Part shown: positions 23,681-34,954 of the stretch, piece after piece
Position numbering within the stretch: the first letter of the stretch is position 1
Layout of the letters: each line of letters opens with the position of its first letter
Source: Tridacna crocea
Taxonomy: Eukaryota; Mollusca; Bivalvia; Cardiida; Cardiidae
Direction of reading: 5' to 3'
Length of the DNA stretch: 64,000 bases
NCBI GenBank assembly: GCA_943736015.1
Contig: OX031063.1
Coordinates: forward strand, 46,950,672 to 47,014,671
Translations under genes and position numbers: made by a program
Notes under the pieces: model-generated
Database searches by the model: none
The model's input: only the letters and a program-made list of their open reading frames with translations
Told to the model about the DNA's origin: nothing

Positions 23681-24150
23681 TTCTAATTCTTTTATATGTT
23701 GGGTAAAATTCAATGGCAAACTCAAAAATAAAAAGAAAAAGGTATGTTATCGAGTTAGATTTTCTGCAAAATGACTGTTTCTATGGTAACCGTTTGTATC
23801 AAAACACCTAAAATGATAATATCTTCATAAAAGACAGTAATGCAGTGATAGAAAGTTTATTTTACAATGCAAATATCATTTTCCATATCTAACATATTAT
23901 TTCTTGATCATGTATGAATGAAATAATAATCTGAATTCATTTTCTTTTTAAAAAAAAATTTCCTATTTCTTGACTCGCCAAAATCAACATGTAGTCTTCA
24001 TTTAATTGAAAATTTTGAAAAATTCCTTTCATAGCATTTTCTATTTCTTTGATATATACAGTAAAATTTAATGGTAACTACAAAAATGAAAAGAAAAAGA
24101 TATGATGCCGTGTAAGATTTTTTGCAAAATGGCCGTTTCCATAGTAACCG
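23668..24150 (+). repeat. Diverged direct repeat of ~125 bp
   Basis: TTCATAGAATTTTCTAATTC...TGGTAACCGTTT (23673-23797) recurs at about 24029-24152 with around 20% differences. It probably belongs to the LINE's 3' region or an adjacent repeat. Confidence 0.5.
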
Positions 24151-24951
24151 TTTAGGCACTCAGACGGATCGGCGCTGTCATGTTCAGTAGCCTCTAGTCT
24201 CTGAGAAAGTCGATATCGCCGAAAACTTTCCTGTACTCTTCTGATATTTTACCCTTTAGATCTTTACGCAAAATGTCCGTTTAGTCGATATTGTAGGCTC
24301 ATTCTTCGCTTCGAAACGTACCGTATCCGAAATTCAAGGTATTGTCCAAACGATATACAAGTACCTTCTTTGAGAAGAGTTACTGTCTGTTATTGTCTCC
24401 CTTGAAATCGCCAAAGCGATGTGCAGAAATTACTACCGAAAACGTCCTTAAACACAGAATAAAAGATTGCTACACTCAAAAAAGGTATACGGGCGTGAAT
24501 AAATCTCCAGATGCTTTACATTATACGTTTTTTTTTTTAATCATTATTAAACCCAGAACACAGATTTATTGTATATTCAAAAGAGAGTTTTGTCGAACTT
24601 CAGTTGTTCTTCTCACAATTAAATGATAGAAAACGGTCGTCATTTGTCCACAGAGAGAGATCTCAGATTTTGCCCTATTTACAAAACCTTAAACGTCTAT
24701 ACTAGAATGTACTCTTAGAAGCTTTCGATCTTAGAGGAAATCGAAATTAATTCAAATTAACGTACAGATTCTATTATGCTATGTTCTCCCAACCTCTGTT
24801 TGAACTATCTTTCTTAGATATACATGTATCATACTATCAGTATTCGTCGTTGTTATTCTGTAACATTGTAATGATTGTATAAGTTAAGCGTTAGAATGTG
24901 ATTTTTGTAAATATTTTTTTTTTCTAATTTTAGGCTAATGGCCTATGCACT

Positions 24952-25179
24952 TTAACCCTTTCTCAAACAATAGATTTCGGACTCTTCCAAACCAAAAGAG
25001 TTTGCAGACGCCAACTTTAGATTTGGAGAACATGGCAGAAAGTTCTCAAAAAGGGTAGAAAACACTGTGGGAAAAGGAGAAATTGCTCGTTACGAGCAAT
25101 TTCTCCTTTTCCCACAGTGTTTTCAAAAGACTTTTACTGCAGACAAGTAAAATCCAGGGCTTGTTTGGGAAAGGGTTAA
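24952..25179 (+). mobile_element. piggyBac-like palindromic MITE (GCTCGTTACGAGC subfamily)
   Basis: TTAACCCTTTCTC at the left and GGGAAAGGGTTAA at the right. The core is AATTGCTCGTTACGAGCAAT within CACTGTGGGAAAAGGAG and its complement. Confidence 0.78.
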
Positions 25180-26800
25180 TGAATAAAACTTGTAAACTTG
25201 GTTACGACTGATCATCATTAGAATTGTTCAAATTGTGCTTTCAAGGAGTCGGATTTTTCAGGGCCTTCAAGGTAAACATTCGATAGCAGATGTATCTTTT
25301 TTAAATGACAACAATGATAAGCAAATTTTGTGTCATTGTATTGGTGAAATATCAAACTTAATGAAATAAGAATAATCTAGGGAATACTGAGTATCAATCT
25401 TTAAAAAAAAAGAACCCTTTACTTATGGCTTGAACACCTCTATTTCCAAAAAAAATATTTATGTTCTCAATTTCGGGTTTTTCTTATCTTTCCTATAAGT
25501 AATATTCGGGTACTAAACTTAAAGAATCGGGCTTAGAACAAATAGGTCAGCGGCCTTATTTTTTTAAGAAAATACATTTTAAGCTTGTGGATGGGGCACT
25601 AACTAATGAGTAATAGGGTTTGTCAAAGACAAAGACACCGCATGAAGTAAATCATCTCTTTTTTTTTTCAACAATTTAACAATGTTTATAAGAATCAAGT
25701 TTGTTGGTCATAAAAGACCAATCCACAGCATATAAATCTAATACTGATGTTAGCATTTAAGCTGTTACAAAATGACTTATTTTAATGAGCTATTCAAAAT
25801 TCTAAATGTTTGCGGACGCTATCAAACGTGATATTCAGGTATCATAGTTCTTTGATGGGTCAGAAAACACTGTGCGAAAAGAAGAAATAAGATAATCAGG
25901 AACAATTTCTCCTTTTTACCTCAATAATCGTTAACGTTGTCTACTGCAGACTTGTCTAGCTAATGGGTTACCTGGTAAAGGAGAAAGAGAACCAGACCTT
26001 TGTTTTCTGCAAGTCTTTACCGAGTGACATTATTATGGACTAGACAAAACCCAAAGCGTCTACATTTGAAAAGATCTTTTAGTTCGACGATACGTCTGTC
26101 GAGATAAAGCGATATACTCTATGTCCGTTGTTAGGTGATGTAGCTAGGTGATTCACGTTGACTTTCAGTCCGATCTTTTGAAAGTGTAATTTCGGATTCT
26201 TGCCTCGCATATAATTATTTGGCTTTATTCAAATATTTTTTTCTCCGTTTTGCTAACATGAAGCGACCCATTTTAGTATTTGGTCCATCCATTCTGCAGA
26301 CATTGATAAGTGTGGCAAGATCAACTGTGTAAATCGCTCACCGTTTCAAGTAAAAGATGACCGTGATAGTTACACGAAGCGTGATAATGGAAACTGTCGC
26401 AAACGTCGTCAAAGTAACAATAAAGCCCAAAAGTATAAACCAAGCGAGTGTTTAAATGGATTTGAAATTATATCATCGATTTAAAAGTATGGAAATTATT
26501 ATGAAGATGACATTCTGTCATTGTACGATTGGTCCAAGTGTTAGCAGTTGCCGACAGAGAAATTAATTTTAAAACTAGGTAAAAACCTAAAGGGATCTGT
26601 GTATTTTGTTTACTTCGTGTCTGATTTATAAATTATTTTTTTCTGCGAGAGACCAAGGCACTGCATGATAATACGATAGCAGACTGTCATCTCCACAATT
26701 TTTTTCATACTTTTAAATGGTATGATTTAAATTTGGATGTTTTATGACACCTGCTTTTATATTTTGGCCTTAACTGCGCCTTTCAGTAGACCTATTTCTT
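25180..26800. other. Intergenic stretch, nothing firm
   Basis: AT-rich. A worn MITE half lies near 25850-25940. An open run of about 58 codons at 26307-26481 (IDKCGKINCVNRSPF, RDNGNCRKRRQSNNK) has no start or splice context that I can support. Confidence 0.4.
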
Positions 26801-26805
26801 ATCTT

Positions 26806-27034
26806 TTAACTCATTACCAAACGACAAAATTTTAGGTTTGTCCAAATCGAAAGTATTTGCAGACCACAAAATAAAAGTGACTGAAAATTTGAATTTTGTT
26901 TTGTGAAGGGTAGAAAACATTGTGGGAAAAGGAGAAAATGCTGGTTACCAGCAGTTTCTCCTTTTCCCACAATGTTTTCTAAAAGCTTCTTTCTCAGGGG
27001 CGTCAAAAGTAGGGATTGTGTGGTAATGGGTTAA
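26806..27034 (+). mobile_element. piggyBac-like palindromic MITE, well kept
   Basis: TTAACTCATTACCAAACGAC at the left and GTGGTAATGGGTTAA at the right, with TTAA at both edges. The core GAAAATGCTGGTTACCAGCA sits within CATTGTGGGAAAAGGAG and its complement. Confidence 0.8.
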
Positions 27035-27254
27035 TATAATCCCTTTCAGTATCGATACACTTTTAACAGCTATTTTTACGGATTGAATGTCATTTTTAAG
27101 AATTACTTTTCTTCTTAACCGTTCGGAAAGTCCTCCACTGCTGGTATGACATCATCGTTTGACAAAAAGTGTTGGGTTGAAATGGCCCTTTTCAGCTTTG
27201 GAAACAAGCGAAATTCTGAAAGAGAGAGATCGGACGAATGAGACGAATGCTCAA

Positions 27255-27620
27255 TCAGTCAAGGCAACAACGGCTAATAATAAGGTCAGACTTGTGAACG
27301 AGGGCATTGCCATGGTGAAACATCATATCCTTACTGAGTTTTCTCCGGCGCTTGAATTTAATAATTTCTCTTTTTAAATGCCTAGGATTTGCATAATGTG
27401 TGCAATTAATTTTCTGTTTCTTTTGAAGATTGTCTACCATCAGAATACCACCAGCATCCCAGAAACTCAAGGCCATAAACTTTTCACTGATGAAACAGTA
27501 TTTGCCTGGAGTAGGTGGGGGAAGGCGGTGAACTAGGGTACATCCATTGCCTCGACCTTTATAGGCCTCTGAGATAAAATGGAAAATGAAATGAAAATGT
27601 TTCATCCATAGTTAAAACCT
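27255..27620 (-). pseudogene. mariner-type transposase fragment
   Basis: The minus-strand frame contains SEKFMALSFWDAGGILMVDN, then KKQKINCTHYA and MMFHHGNALVHKS. These line up with the mariner pattern of FWD..G....D.L..G..IN...Y and a later FHQDNAP.H. Here the second catalytic Asp is Gly (HHGNA), and upstream parts are in another frame (TMDETFSFHFPF). It is a non-functional remnant. Confidence 0.7.
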
Positions 27621-27765
27621 CAGAGGAAAGTTAGCAGGTTCTGCCTTTAAAGCTTAGATAAGCGCCACAAAGTGCGTGCTTTGTGTTTCTGATCGCCTGT
27701 CCGATGTCTTGTTACCAAACAGTCTGAAACCATTCTCATTGCAAGATTTTTCGTAAGAATACAGG

Positions 27766-27907
27766 GATCCGTAGCATAGTATATATTGGTTTCACAGCGG
27801 CGTCAAATATTTCAAATAAGTCGTCGAGCTAAAAAAAAAAGAATTCTTTTCTTAGTCCAAGGATATTTGTAATGACAACATTTTATGGTTTTTTTACCAT
27901 GAAAGTT
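27766..27907 (-). repeat. LINE fragment, inverted copy of part of 23150-23290
   Basis: On the minus strand it matches the plus-strand LINE closely, for example ATAAAATGTTGTCATTACAA and ATATTTGACGCCGCTGTGAA, up to CTACGGATCC. It is a separate truncated copy of the same LINE family. Confidence 0.78.
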
Positions 27908-28372
27908 TACTAGACAACGCATCTGTACGGCTACTTATCTCTCTGTAACTCGCCTGTCAGCCATAAAAATATTATGGGCTTGACAATTTCTGGGGTGCAA
28001 CAATAACAGGTCTTCCAGGATATCTACCTGTTCTTTTCCTTCAATACAGGGCTTATAACTTATCATCGGCCTCGTGCGCTGCTTTCAACAATAGTTTATA
28101 ATGTATATCACGGGGATAGCTAATAAAATGTTATTATGCCCTAGATTTTACTGATACTGGTAATGGTCGAGTCAAGATCCATGAAGTAAATAGTCCTACA
28201 CCTGACCACTTTACGAATAATATACTCGGAAATATGTCTTTTGCAACTGTATGGCCTTTTTTTTTTCTATACTTGATTAGGCTTTCGAGGGGTTGAACAC
28301 TGGAAAATGTTTCGGACTATCTTTGCACGAAACTATAAATTCAATATTTTGTATTGCTACCTCATGTTAGTT

Positions 28373-28592
28373 TTAACAACGCAATAACGAGTTTCAACGA
28401 CCTAGAAGAAGAAACCTTTTGAAAGTAATGTGGAAAAATGAGAAAATGCTAGTGACCAGCATTTTCTCCATTTTCCACGCACTGTTTTCTATCCTTTCGG
28501 TAACGAATCATTTAAAACACGTTAAGTTTCTCCATAAAGAAACTGCTTTGATAAGAGACAAGTCAAGACTTTATCGCACGGTAAAGGGTTAA
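28373..28592 (-). mobile_element. piggyBac-like palindromic MITE, opposite orientation
   Basis: TTAA at 28373 and GTAAAGGGTTAA at the right. The core AAAATGCTAGTGACCAGCAT is near-palindromic. The side carrying the GACCTAGAAGAAG segment is on the left, unlike most copies. Confidence 0.68.
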
Positions 28593-29163
28593 AATTGACG
28601 AAATCGTTAACCGAATGTACAAATTTTAAAGATTATCACATAAAATCCATTTGCTAGTTTGCTTATGATGAACAAGTCAGGAATAAAAAGAAAAAAATAG
28701 AGGAAATAATATATTTTAACGGTTTAATGTTGAAAGATTTAAATGAAGCATTGCCGATTTTTTATAATCGCTGCAACTTTTAAATGATTTATCGCTGAAT
28801 TAAGCTGGGCCCTAGCTGGTAAACCATCGGTTGAAAAGAAAGACAAAAATAACAAGTTCTAGTTGGTAAACCAGCGGTTTAAAAGAAAGTTAAAAATAAC
28901 AGGCAAAAAATATTTTATTGGTCATACCTTTGTGGTCTCTGAAAATAACAATAGCTACCGAAAGTAAACAAAGCCAAGATTAAAATATATCTATATCATA
29001 TTAGTAAAAAGAATGGAAATTACTGTGAAAATGACAATCTATTTTTTGTACAGTCGATCCATGTTTCTTTATGTAATTTTTCCATTCGGTCAAGCATATA
29101 TATTGAACAAGGAAGTCACAAACAAGTAATTGTTGATACTAATATTTTCCTCAAAGCAATATA

Positions 29164-29614
29164 CACGGCGGGGAATCACGTGACAGAACAACAACAACAA
29201 TGACCGTTATTTGAAAAAATTCCCCGACTTCAGGTAAGAAAATCTTCAATAATTCCGTTAATACATGACCGATTGGAAATTGGTTTGAAGCAGAGAAGGC
29301 GGAAGGACTCCGGGGATTTGCTTGATGTATTAGATTTTTTAAACAACACCTGATAAAAAAGTTATTGACGAGCAAACAAATTTTTTACCCTGGATAATTT
29401 GTTTGCTCGTCAATAACTTTTTTATCATGTGTTGTTTAAAAAATCTAACACATCAAGCAAATCCCTGGAGTCCTTCCGCCTTCTCTGCTTCAAACCGAAT
29501 TCCAATCGGTCATGTATTAACGGAATTATTGAAGATTTTCTTACCTGAAGTTGGGGAATTTTTTCAAATAACGGTCATTGTTGTTGTTGTTCTGTCACGT
29601 GATTCCCCGCCGTG
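29164..29614. mobile_element. 451 bp near-perfect palindrome (foldback MITE) next to the Mieap-like stop codon
   Basis: Two arms of about 220 bp (starting CACGGCGGGGAATCACGTGA and ending in its inverse) flank a centre of about 10-12 bp (TTTTACCCTGG). Few mismatches separate the arms. Both strands show short open frames only because the arms mirror each other. It begins about 30 bp after the last codon of the Mieap-like gene and would form a long hairpin in the 3' UTR. Confidence 0.88.
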
Positions 29615-29645
29615 AATATATATATAAACTCTTCAGCTAAGCAAT

Positions 29646-29939
29646 CTATTTCTTTCCCTGGGCTGTCCCCTTTAACAACCTTGGTCCTCCACTATATAAA
29701 AACAACGGAGGCCAAACAACGTAATCCAGTTTTTCTCCCTTTTCTGTATATGCATTGTAATTGGTTTTATCAAACAGAGGTAGCTCATCATCGACTGGTT
29801 CATGGAATTCTATAACAACGGGTGGTTCCTGTATAGCCATATACCAACATAGTTCAGCACATTTTGTAATGAAAGCCATCACTTTTACCATTTTCTTCGT
29901 TTCAATACCTCGTTCGAACGCAATTTTCTCTGCGATCAA
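29646..29939 (-). CDS. Mieap-like gene, last exon with the domain's C-terminal signature
   Basis: 294 bp after GTTTATTTTTCAG, phase 0, ending in TAG. The 97 residues contain CAELCWYMAIQEPPVV, then LPLFDKTNYNAYTEKG, LDYVVWPPLFLYSGGP and LLKGTAQGKK. This Trp-Tyr..Pro-Pro and VVWP..GG..KG order is the end of the Mieap C-terminal domain. The 3' UTR would enter the 451 bp palindrome within about 30 bp. Confidence 0.85.
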   Translation of the reverse strand: MIAEKIAFERGIETKKMVKVMAFITKCAELCWYMAIQEPPVVIEFHEPVDDELPLFDKTNYNAYTEKGEKLDYVVWPPLFLYSGGPRLLKGTAQGKK

Positions 29940-30221
29940 CTGAAAAATAAACAGAAAAGGTGAAAAAAAAAAACTAATAAACAATAAAAGTGATTACTCG
30001 TACTTCTATACGCATGCATGACTTATTCTTTGCAAATTTCATAGATCTGTGAGTTGGAATACAGATAAGTTATAAAGGAGATATAAATGAATGAGTGTTT
30101 GTGTTTTTTCCTATCGTAGTTATGAAATAAAGATGGCTTTTAAAAGCTTGACCTGCAAAACGTAAAAGATAAAACGGCATGAAACAGGAAAAGTAAGGAA
30201 ACAAACAAAAATCTCTAGGTC

Positions 30222-30859
30222 AACAAGAGCCGTCAGAGACGGGTTATGCTCCCCGAACAAGTCATAAAATGTACGAAGTTAATATAAATTCACTTCTTTT
30301 TTCCTAAAAGGACCTGTTAATGCCCCCAAAAACTGAAGTGAAAAGACAATTACTATCTTAGAGATATTCCCAATAATATAGAAAAAACATTTTTTTTACT
30401 TGAAGTCTCCTTTTTCCGGGACGCAGCCTGTAATTGAAAAACCGCGACAGAGGTACCATAAAACAATTTTTTTACATGAAGCCCCCTTTTTCCGTGACGC
30501 AGCCTGTAATTGAGAAACCTGGGAAGTAGTATCTGGACAATTTTCCAACGAGTTTAGTTTTGAACACTGATGTAGAAGATATAAATGAAAAACAGCCTGT
30601 AATTGAGAACCGGAAAAGAGGTACAATAAAACAATTTTTACATGAAGCCCCATTTTTCCGTGACGCAGCCTCAAATTGAGAAAACGGGAAAGACGTATTT
30701 ATGCATTGGTCCAAGGAGTTCAGATATGAAGTTTCATAAAATTTGGTCTAGGGGTTGCGAGGAAATGGCTTCGGGCGAATGGACGCACGGACAAACGGAC
30801 GTATGCACAGCGTAGCGACTATATGCTCCCCCGAAATGTTTCGGGGAGCATAAAAAAAA
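30222..30859 (+). mobile_element. AACAAGAG...hairpin element with ~100 bp internal repeats
   Basis: Begins AACAAGAGCCGTCAGAGACG followed by TTATGCTCCCCGAAC. It has four spaced copies of a CCGTGACGCAGCCTGTAATT-type unit and ends with GGACGCACGGACAAACGGAC and the hairpin ATGCTCCCCCGAAATGTTTC/GGGGAGCAT. The layout is that of the pearl-like elements elsewhere in the window, with unrelated sequence. It lies in the last intron of the Mieap-like gene. Confidence 0.65.
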
Positions 30860-31043
30860 GATCAGCTAAAAAGGAATCAGGACGTCACATGTACTTAAAC
30901 ACTGTTGTCCAAGATTTACAAGCCCGCGCAATGTCTTAGTAAAAGCTTCCTGAAATCATGGTTAACCCTTACGCTGTTAATAAAAAATAAAATGAAAATT
31001 TCCACTCAAGCTTTTTTTTTTGAAGTTGTTTTTTTAAGTTGTC

Positions 31044-31215
31044 TGTCGTAGGCCAGATAGGAATAGAGCCAGATTCGAAATTCGGCTAAACCAAAAAGGA
31101 TTCTTATCTGGTCTAGACACGATAAGAATTTATAATTGGTCTGGTCAGATACTGGTTCTGGCTAAACATTCTTTAGCCAGACAGACATTCTTATCTGGCT
31201 AGAACGATTCCGAGG
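31044..31215. repeat. Palindrome-run end, related to the 1.7 kb nested element
   Basis: GTCGTAGGCCAGATAGGAAT matches the left end of the element at 11868. The following repeats alternate CTGGTCTAGACACGATAAG and TTAGCCAGACAG-type inverted motifs. No partner end was identified nearby. Confidence 0.55.
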
Positions 31216-31586
31216 TCCGTTTTCACCAACCATTCTTATCCTGCAAAATTTTCTAAGTTTGAACGTAACACAACTTCTGACTGTCTAAGACATTCGGTTA
31301 AGCCAAACAGAAGGCGTGTTGCTTTCAAATTTGAAAAAAAAATATGGAGAAAAATAATAAACATTTTTAAGAGTGTTTGGTGGATATAAACCAAGATATG
31401 ATAATGTATTGGCCATGTAGGCATCATTATATGACGAAAACTGACCTCTGATCGCCATTTTAAAAAAGAATTTATAGTGGTCAATTATGTCTTGTTACTT
31501 GAAGTTCAAAGAAATCGGGTAGAAAATGAATGAAAAATGTTTCAGTTGTCAAACCGTCCATTTATTAAACAATTTGTATACCGCAC

Positions 31587-31700
31587 CTTTGATATGTTCT
31601 TTTCCGTTTCAAACTGAATGGCGGACAATCTCCTCATGTCTGAAATAGTCTTCATTTCTTCGTCGGAGAATTTCACGTCAATCACCACCTCACTAGAAAC
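31587..31700 (-). CDS. Mieap-like gene, penultimate exon
   Basis: 114 bp between TATCGTTTAG and the donor GTGCGG, phase 0 on both sides, encoding 38 residues (VIDVKFSDEEMKTISDMRRL, then FETEKNISK). Confidence 0.68.
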
Positions 31701-31807
31701 CTAAACGATAAACCGATTTTTTTTTAAGTGTTATATAAACCTAAATAAAACGCTTTTGATCAGACCCTCATTTTTTTTCTACCAAAAAAAAAATTCAATA
31801 ACGTTAC

Positions 31808-32107
31808 TTTTACTGTAATAAAACAATTAGCATCGGTAAATCCCTCGACATAAGTAACGATAACACTCGTTCGTAATTTTCTAAAGAACAATTTTTGGAG
31901 GAAAATGTCGCGGTCATGTAATTCTGGTGTGACTGAAGTAGATTTACATATCAGGTCACAAATTTCCAAAGAATCTCCCCGTACCGTGCTTGCTGTTTTT
32001 TCATCGTTTATCAGTCCGTTAGAAATAGCGAAGAGCTCTTGTAGTTTGGTTTTTATTTCTGAAAAGAAGGCCTTTGAAACCATGATGAAACAGAATTCAT
32101 CGCCAAA
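31808..32107 (-). CDS. Mieap-like gene, 100-codon exon
   Basis: 300 bp open in phase 0 from an acceptor TTTTGTGACAG (moderate pyrimidine tract) to the donor GTAACG. It includes LEICDLICKSTSVTPELHD and VIVTYVEGFTDANCFIT. An ATG at 32083 inside it could also start a short transcript, and TTCTTTTCAG at about 32060 is an alternative acceptor but breaks the phase. Order and phase fit copy B before and 31700 after. Confidence 0.5.
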
Positions 32108-32349
32108 CTGTCACAAAACCTTAAACGATGTTTAAAATTCTTCGAGATTTTGACAAAAGAAAATTTAATGCGAATTCTGCAAAAATAGTGATAGGACTGA
32201 AGCATAGTGTGACTCCCAAAAAATGCGACCCATAAAATTGTTTATAGAATTTTCTGCTTTTCAACCATATTTGGTAAAAATCAACAATTATCCTTTTTAA
32301 GAACCAGATTGAACTGTAAATCACGATCAATACTGAGCACTACTTAGAG

Positions 32350-32870
32350 GTTGTCAGGAATTTTGGGCGGACAATGTGGCGTTTTCAGGGATGAACAGTG
32401 TGTTCTTCATGATGGAGCAACCGCCTTCCTTAAAATGACTCGTTGGAATGTAGGATGGAAAACTTCTGTGATAGTCTCATTAGTAGGAGGTTTCATCCTG
32501 AATGAGTTTCACACTCACCAGACCTTAAGTCCCCAGATTTATTCCTGTGGGGTTATCTCAGAGATAATGTCTATCAGAACAATCCTAGACTATTCCTGAA
32601 CTGAAGAGGGCCATCACGGCCAAAATTAGGGCAATACTGAGGGAGGAGTTTGTGTCAGAGTTAGAAACAATTTTGCATGTCGTATCCAGGTGTACATGTA
32701 TCGCAGGGGTATATCACGGAATGGACATAAAACAAAGGCAGCTGAACATTCATGGCTGAAACTTGGTAGACACGTCAGGCATAGACTGACATTTATATGT
32801 ATAAAAAATGGCGGTACTGCAGAATGAACTTTGAATGTTATTAGCCATTTCATGGGTGTCATTTTTTATG
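32350..32870 (+). pseudogene. Tc1/mariner-superfamily transposase C-terminal remnant
   Basis: Across frames it reads HDGATAFLKM, then a SPDL..PDLFLWGYLRDNVY stretch near 32515-32570, then LKRAITAKIRAILREEF. This matches the DGA..H, SPDL.P.DFFLWGYLKD and helix order at the end of these DDE transposases. Several frame changes make it non-functional. It lies on the strand opposite to the Mieap-like gene, in its intron. Confidence 0.65.
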
Positions 32871-33730
32871 GGGGGGGCTTCATCCTGACTAGCTGCGCCA
32901 TCATTATATCCTCTAGAATTATACTTATGTGTACCGGCACTGATCCGGTAGAAGTAAAAAATTGCAAAGTGGATAATTGTTATAATAAAGATATTTAAAA
33001 TTGCAACTCGTAATGTTTTTTTTTATTTACCGGCGGTAGGGCAGATTTTACGAGGACGAAAAAATATTCTGTTTTAATACGGTTGAAACCTTGGCTGTCA
33101 ACAATCTCGTCTGCTGGTATAGACGAGCGAGTGTTTTCAAAGAGTTGCTTTTTGGAACAATAAATATAATCTATTTGTTTACAGTTTGGTGATTTGCTGT
33201 ATTTCTATTAGAAAGTAAGTTCTTTTAACTGATTGATTGAATAAATCTTTATACTAGTTCACCATTATTTTAACGATATCACCGCGTTATCTCTTACTTT
33301 GAATATCAATACATTTGTGCTGCAAAACTAAGTTTCCAAAGGATACTCAAAAGCAAACTGTTTTCCCGCAGTATCGAATCTGATGACTACCAATCAAAGC
33401 TGTATACCAAACCTTTACAGCCCAGTATGTGGTGAAGGATAAATATGGACCACAGTGCACGAAAAAATTTACAAATGGACGCATACGTATTTCACAGTTC
33501 ATGCATTTAACATTTAAAAGTACATTTTATGTTGATCCTTTACAAAACCATCCAAGATTTTGACGACCTTGCTCAGCGTAGGAGCAGTTTTTACGGCAAT
33601 TGGAGAATACAACATTACTGCACCTCTAAAATTCAAGTCAGATATTTGGATTGAAAAAAGAAAGTTAACTTATTATTTTTTGCTTTACTATCCTAAAACA
33701 AGAACGTGCACAATGAGACTCGAGCGCTAC

Positions 33731-33793
33731 TTCTCCTGTATCGACGTTTGTCGAGAATTCCTCAGGTACAATTTTGACTTTGTTCTTAATCTC
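33731..33793 (-). CDS. Mieap-like gene, 21-codon exon, copy B
   Basis: 63 bp after GGGTTTCTTTCAG, phase 0 on both sides, encoding EIKNKVKIVPEEFSTNVDTG plus Glu. The donor is GAA|GTAGCG, weaker than that of copy A. The two copies may be used together or as alternatives. Confidence 0.58.
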
Positions 33794-33809
33794 CTGAAAG
33801 AAACCCGCT

Positions 33810-34800
33810 AGGTAATTTGCAAAAACAATAACAATCATACTAGTAATGATAATAACCATAATATATGTATAATGCTAAAGCAGTATTTAACAAGTTTTAC
33901 TTCGTTCGCATACTATTTCTTATTCATTTAAATGGGTCACATTTTCTTCCCTAGTCATAAGTTTCAGGAAAAGTGCATTAATCTTAAATCTTGGGAATTC
34001 ATTCTACGTACAGGGCCGTTGCTACATCAAAACGCTGAAAACTTTTGGTGCAAAATAATGAAAGATTTTAGAATGTCCTACGAATGCCGTTTACGTATTG
34101 TCTTTATTTAAAGATTAGTTGAAATAAAAGCCTTTACAGGTGCTTTAAATTGTGATTAGCCAACTTGTAAAACAGCATAGCTTTATCCAAATATTTAGCT
34201 GTAACCTTTTTTACACCATTAATCTTTTGGCGAGGTTGTTTTTTATTCGTGATAGGTACAGGAATTGTTAAATCGTATATTAAAAGGAAAAGGTCTTCAG
34301 TGAGGTAGTTTTATTCAGGTAAAATTCATGAGATATTTTTTGCATTATTCGAGTACTTGATTTTGATTCAAACCATAAATAGAACTGTCGGAGAAACGAC
34401 AATTAACACTACTAGCACCCTGTAACTTCAGCATATCAGAGAACGTACATTATTTTCAAAAGATCACCAGAGATCTTGAACTTTGATCCATCTGATCCCG
34501 AAACAACTGGGTATTTGTCGTTGGAAGCCTAGAAAGCATTGTTGAAAAAAAGAAAATGCTTGTAGTCAGCGTATTCCAGTTTTCCAGTGATACCACCGAG
34601 TCTTCTTTCTCATTATCGAGAAGAGATAAGCTTTCTTGGCGACCGCTCGATACAGCATTACAAGATCTCCTGAATTCAAAGGAACCATTCATATCGAAAA
34701 GAAAAAAAATGTTTTTGTATGAATACGCGGTAAATGAAATTGATTTTTTTTTCACTGCGCTAGATCGGGATACGTGCATTGCAATCTGTTCCTATCCGAC
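33810..34800. other. Intron between the two 21-codon exons
   Basis: No exon seen. A strongly decayed TTAA MITE lies near 34450-34620 (CATTGTTGAAAAAAAGAAAATGC). Confidence 0.4.
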
Positions 34801-34821
34801 AAATTGAGACTATAGCGTTAC

Positions 34822-34884
34822 CTTTCCTGTATCGACGTTCGTCGTGAATCCTTTCGGTATAGTTGTGACTCTGCCTTTTATCTC
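34822..34884 (-). CDS. Mieap-like gene, 21-codon exon, copy A
   Basis: 63 bp between ATTTCTTACAG and the donor GTAACG, phase 0 on both sides. It encodes EIKGRVTTIPKGFTTNVDTG plus Lys. Copy B at 33793-33731 has the same length, phase and about 12 of 21 residues, so the exon has been duplicated. Confidence 0.6.
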
Positions 34885-34929
34885 CTGTAAGAAATTTATC
34901 TGGAAAATTGCAATAACAGTAGATCTTTT

Positions 34930-34952
34930 AAAAAAAAAAAAAAAAAAAAAAA
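34930..34952 (+). repeat. Poly(A) run
   Basis: An uninterrupted run of A between TCTTTT and CAACGGG, possibly the tail of an unrecognised retroposed fragment. Confidence 0.8.
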
Positions 34953-34954
34953 CA

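Noticed and set aside
26307-26481. 58-codon open run rich in Lys, Arg and Asn
   Set aside because: No start codon or splice context could be supported and no family recognised.
29151-29615. Two similar frames (74 and 70 codons) on opposite strands
   Set aside because: They are the two arms of one palindrome read in mirror image, not duplicated genes.
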